Position numbers and translations under genes: made by a program. Under the pieces are notes generated by a model that did no database searches, was not told the origin of the DNA, and worked only from the letters and a program-made list of their open reading frames with translations. Positions 60,521-64,000 of a stretch of DNA of 64,000 nt are shown piece after piece; position 1 is the first letter of the stretch, and each line of letters starts with the position of its first letter. This DNA comes from Sisyra terminalis (taxonomy: Eukaryota > Arthropoda > Insecta > Neuroptera > Sisyridae): positions 10,230,001 to 10,294,000 of the forward strand of contig OY292274.1 in the NCBI GenBank assembly GCA_958496175.1, in the 5' to 3' direction.

Positions 60521-61776
60521 AAGGGTCTAGCAGGATCCAAATCCACCCAAATAGGAACCTATATCGCAACTTATGTTAAAATATCGGCTTGATATACAAA
60601 CACATTTAATATACTTTTCGCGACCAAATTCCTCTTTGACCATGAGACATGGGCAAAAATGTCCCCCCGCATGGCTATTTTTCAAAGTTATACATCTCAA
60701 AACTAATTAAGCTAGAGAAGTGAAACCATCGCAAGGCTTTAGGTTATTTTACAGAGTATATCATATATTTTTTTTTAAATTTTTAGAAAAAAAAAATTAT
60801 ACAAAAAAAAAATCCAAAAAACAAATGAAATAATTTTTTTTGTATGTTCTCTGAAAATACCAATCACGGAAAAAATATATTTTATGCTTTCACATGACCA
60901 CTGTAACTCATAAAAACTGCGTGAAAAAATAGTTGGTGCAACAGCTTGAAAAAAAATGAAATGTGATTTACGCCTAATAGTATACCTCGGTTTTATTTTT
61001 TTTCGAAGTGTTGAACCTACCTTTTTTTACAAAACTTTAATAAAAAATAGGTCACATAAAAGAGCAAAACATATATTATTTTCATAATTGTAAGTCACAG
61101 GAAACACAAAAAAAAAGTTTTATTAGTTTTTTATTTTTCAATATTTACTCTGAAGATAATTACTTTCAAGAGTCGAAATAATTATCCCAAAAGAAAAGAA
61201 AAACCAACTAAAATTCAATTTTTATTAAAATAAGAATAAAATAAATTATCGTCACTGTTATAATTTATTACAACTGGAATATTATGACCCTTAAATATTT
61301 TAGTTAGTATCTCGTAAGACGCAGAATTCTGGATAATTATTGTCCATATGAAAAATAACAAATAAAAGCTATAGTTATAGTGGTCATATAGAAGCATAAT
61401 TTTTTTTTTCGAGATTATCATTTTCAGAGAACACACAAAAAAATATTTCATTTGTTTTTTGGGGTTTTTTTTTGCATATTTTTTTTTTATAAAAATTTCA
61501 AAAAAATATATGATATAGGTACTCTGTAAAATAATCAAAAGCCTCGCGTTGGTTTCACTTCTCTAGCTTAATTAGTTTTTGAGATATATAACTTTGAAAA
61601 ATAGCCATGCGGGGGGACATTTTTGCCCATGTCTCATGGTCAAAGAGGAATTTGGTCGCGAAAAGTATATTAAATGTGTTTGTCACATTCAATTTCAAGC
61701 CGATATTTTAACATAAGTTGCGATATAGGTTCCTATTTGGGGGCCAACTCGCCATGTGGATCTTGCTAGACCCTTT
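60521..61776. mobile_element. 1.25-kb fold-back element with ~395-base arms
   Basis: Starts AAAGGGTCTAGCA and ends with its complement. The arms (60521 to about 60915, about 61375 to 61776) are mirror copies for nearly their full length, with few differences, for example cgaccaaattcctctttgac and its complement. A spacer of about 460 bases separates them. No transposase and no clear target duplication were seen. High arm identity suggests a young insertion. The class is unknown. Confidence 0.78.
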
Positions 61777-62089
61777 AAAAATTAATTTCTTTTTGTGTTT
61801 ATAATTTGTGAACGCAATGAGAAATATTTTCATCGTTGTATTTAATAATATTTTTCTAATTGATGGAAGGAAATACTATTTGTTTGTTAAGTTGAATAAA
61901 AGAAATATTTACTCATATTTTTCCTTAAACATGCTATTTCCTTTAACAATACAAATTATTGAAGATACCTACACTCATATATACGAAATATGTTGTATAA
62001 AAATTGGGTCTTTTCAAATGGTAACATTTATATATTTTTGGTTATTGTAAATACAATTTATCATTTAGTATTGGATATTGATTTTTCAG

Positions 62090-62120
<31 letters not shown>

Positions 62121-64000
62121 AACGGTATGAAATGAAAATGCTATTTGTGGAATTACATAGAATGGATTGACATTGTCAGGCGGACCGCTATGTGTCCCTT
62201 GTGAAAGCAAAGTTCCATCAATGTTCTCTATAACATACGTTTTTACCTGTCACGTTAGGGCTAGCCGAGCGTGCCGGCCCATGTATCACGCGCCTAATTT
62301 GACTCCATTAACCATATCACAATTTATTTTTCTCTACGTCTACAAACGAACAAAGCTTTTTTACCAACACTAACACAAGTAACAATTTATTTATCTGTTA
62401 CAATACATTTAATTTTACTTATTGCATATAAATTTTATTTTCCAATATTAAAGAATAATCCATATTGAAAGTTTTATATCTTTGAATTTGTTAATTAGTT
62501 AGGAATTTAAGATAATAAGATTGAAAAAGTTAATGTCTTTGTCGCTTATCAGTTTTTTTCTATTAAAAGAAGTTTTTAATCGAAAAAACTGAAAAAATAA
62601 ACACTTTAGAAAAACAATTTTTCAATTGAAAGCTTATGCACGCACTTATGCAAAAAATGAAAAATTCCATTCAATATAAAAATATCTCAGGCAAACTTCG
62701 AAGACATTTGAAATAGATAGGGGTAATATGTTTGAATAATAATTTGAAGAAATGATATTTTCGGCACGTCTTTAAGAACACCTGTGACCGCCCATTTAAA
62801 TGAGATTTATTGTTGTGCAAAATGACAGCCTATTTGCCGATATTGAAATTCAATTTACGAACATTTTTCAGTGGTTATTTCTGGGTGGAGTTTTGTATTA
62901 TCTATCTGAAGTAATAATGTTTTATATATCGTTTCTCGAACAAACGCTTTCGTAATCTTTCTGCGCATGAAATAAAAACACTGCATTGCTATTTAGCTAT
63001 GTAGCCAAGCAATTTTTTTTCGACTTATTCACAAAATTATCTACAACAAAAATGATTAAGTTGTTAAACAATATATAATCATTCACAGTTTAAAAGCAAT
63101 GTAATATTTAATTCATATCCTTGAAATATAATTTTATTCATACTTATTAAACCACTTTGTCTTTTTTTTCCAGTTAATTTAATTTGTTGATGACATGGTT
63201 GATTTTTTGTCCACATAATTCCATAAAAATAAGCTACATAATTTTTTATCATTTTAGACAGAAGTTTTATAACATTGTATTTTTAAAGTAAATCTTTATC
63301 TTTTAACTGTTCAGTTATCTAACCATTTTCCTTGAAAAGATACATTAAATGGGCTGTAAAAGATTAACAAAAATATCAAATAAAGCTTCTTTTTTTTTGA
63401 CCGCATTTATCAAACAAAAATGATTAAAACGACATATGAATGGCTAAACGACTTATGATTTTGTGTCGAAAATAATGAATTATTATTTTTCCTTAAATTT
63501 TATAAAAGTGGTAAGTTGACTAAATAAAGAACCTCCTTGTGGAGTCCCTTATTGCTTGGATCAGCGTGGCACAATCATTAGTTCATTTGATATCCTTCTT
63601 TTGCAAAAGCAAATGTTTCATGTACCGAGCATTTTCGTCAATCATCAAGAACTTACTTCAAATTTGGAAAAGATCGATATATTTAATTTGTGGTATACAA
63701 AACAAAAATAGAAACAAAACCCTTTTTATGGGTTCTGAAATTTTTAATAACTGCCCGAAGAAAACTAGATTCTGATTTCACAAAAATTGGCACTTGCGGA
63801 ACACCCAGCTGATTTATTCGCAATGAAAGTGAGGTATCATGATTATTGTGATTATTTTCTACAATCAAAAAAAAAAATCAGAAAAAACATTAATTGACAA
63901 CTCATTCTTCTGAAGTGTAATGATTTTCAAGAAGTTCTTCATTTTCAAGAGAATATAAAGCCTTCAATACGAAATTATAAGCAAAGTAGATGTTTTTGAA
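61777..64000. other. AT-rich spacer, no gene seen
   Basis: Contains a short (AT)n at 62091-62114. 62160-62290 is a small less AT-rich patch. Open frames up to 80 codons show no recognisable motif. Confidence 0.5.
62091..62114. repeat. (AT)n microsatellite
   Basis: Twelve uninterrupted AT units. Confidence 0.95.

Noticed and set aside
61215..61538. 107-codon open frame on the minus strand
   Set aside because: It falls across the loop and right arm of the fold-back element, is built from A/T runs, and shows no homology signal.

Overview
This is AT-rich eukaryotic DNA, most likely from an insect. The reasons are an arthropod-type mix of Helitrons, Penelope-like, Jockey and CR1-like retroelements, hAT, Harbinger and mariner-like transposons, and one intact mitochondrial-type glutamate dehydrogenase gene with a 57-base intron. 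A beetle is possible but the sequence does not prove it. No bacterial operons, CRISPR arrays or rRNA genes are visible.

The only gene that looks intact is at 29228-30916 (+). It is a two-exon glutamate dehydrogenase (GDH) homologue of 543 residues. The fold and the dinucleotide-binding glycines are kept, but the residues aligning with all three substrate/catalytic lysines, the substrate arginine and the substrate serine of bovine GDH are replaced. It looks like a conserved pseudoenzyme or an enzyme of changed specificity.

Most of the rest is layered transposon debris in AT-rich spacer. Kb 0-6: a Helitron helicase scrap, a Penelope-like element (-) and a 5'-truncated Jockey LINE with target-site duplication (TSD), itself split by a hAT-like element. 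Kb 9-15: a second hAT copy, a decayed YqaJ-type exonuclease gene (-), and a TA-target transposon interrupted by an internally deleted Harbinger. Kb 16-22: a Jockey 3'-UTR copy split by a small Penelope-type insertion carrying a hammerhead-like motif, a decayed coding Helitron and the third hAT copy. Kb 23-28.5: a long-inverted-repeat element split by a Helitron, a second Helitron and a CR1-like LINE (-). Kb 29-31: the GDH gene. Kb 31-47.5: a Jockey reverse transcriptase scrap, three related Helitrons each carrying a tRNA-like module, another TA-target transposon split by one of them, and a Penelope-type inverted repeat with two identical hammerhead-like motifs next to a fourth small Helitron. 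Kb 50-64: a clean copy of the TA-target transposon, a Jockey 3' end, a tandem duplication, a fold-back element embedded in (TA)n, mariner and Helitron ends, and a near-perfect 1.25-kb fold-back.

In several cases a second, uninterrupted copy in the same window serves as the empty site, so nesting order and insertion points can be read directly. Between repeats there are islands of higher-complexity sequence (about 7.7-8.0, 15.1-16.1, 35.7-36.8, 45.7-46.0, 51.4-51.95 and 58.0-58.3 kb) that may be regulatory or exon-flanking, but no coding potential was recognised in them.
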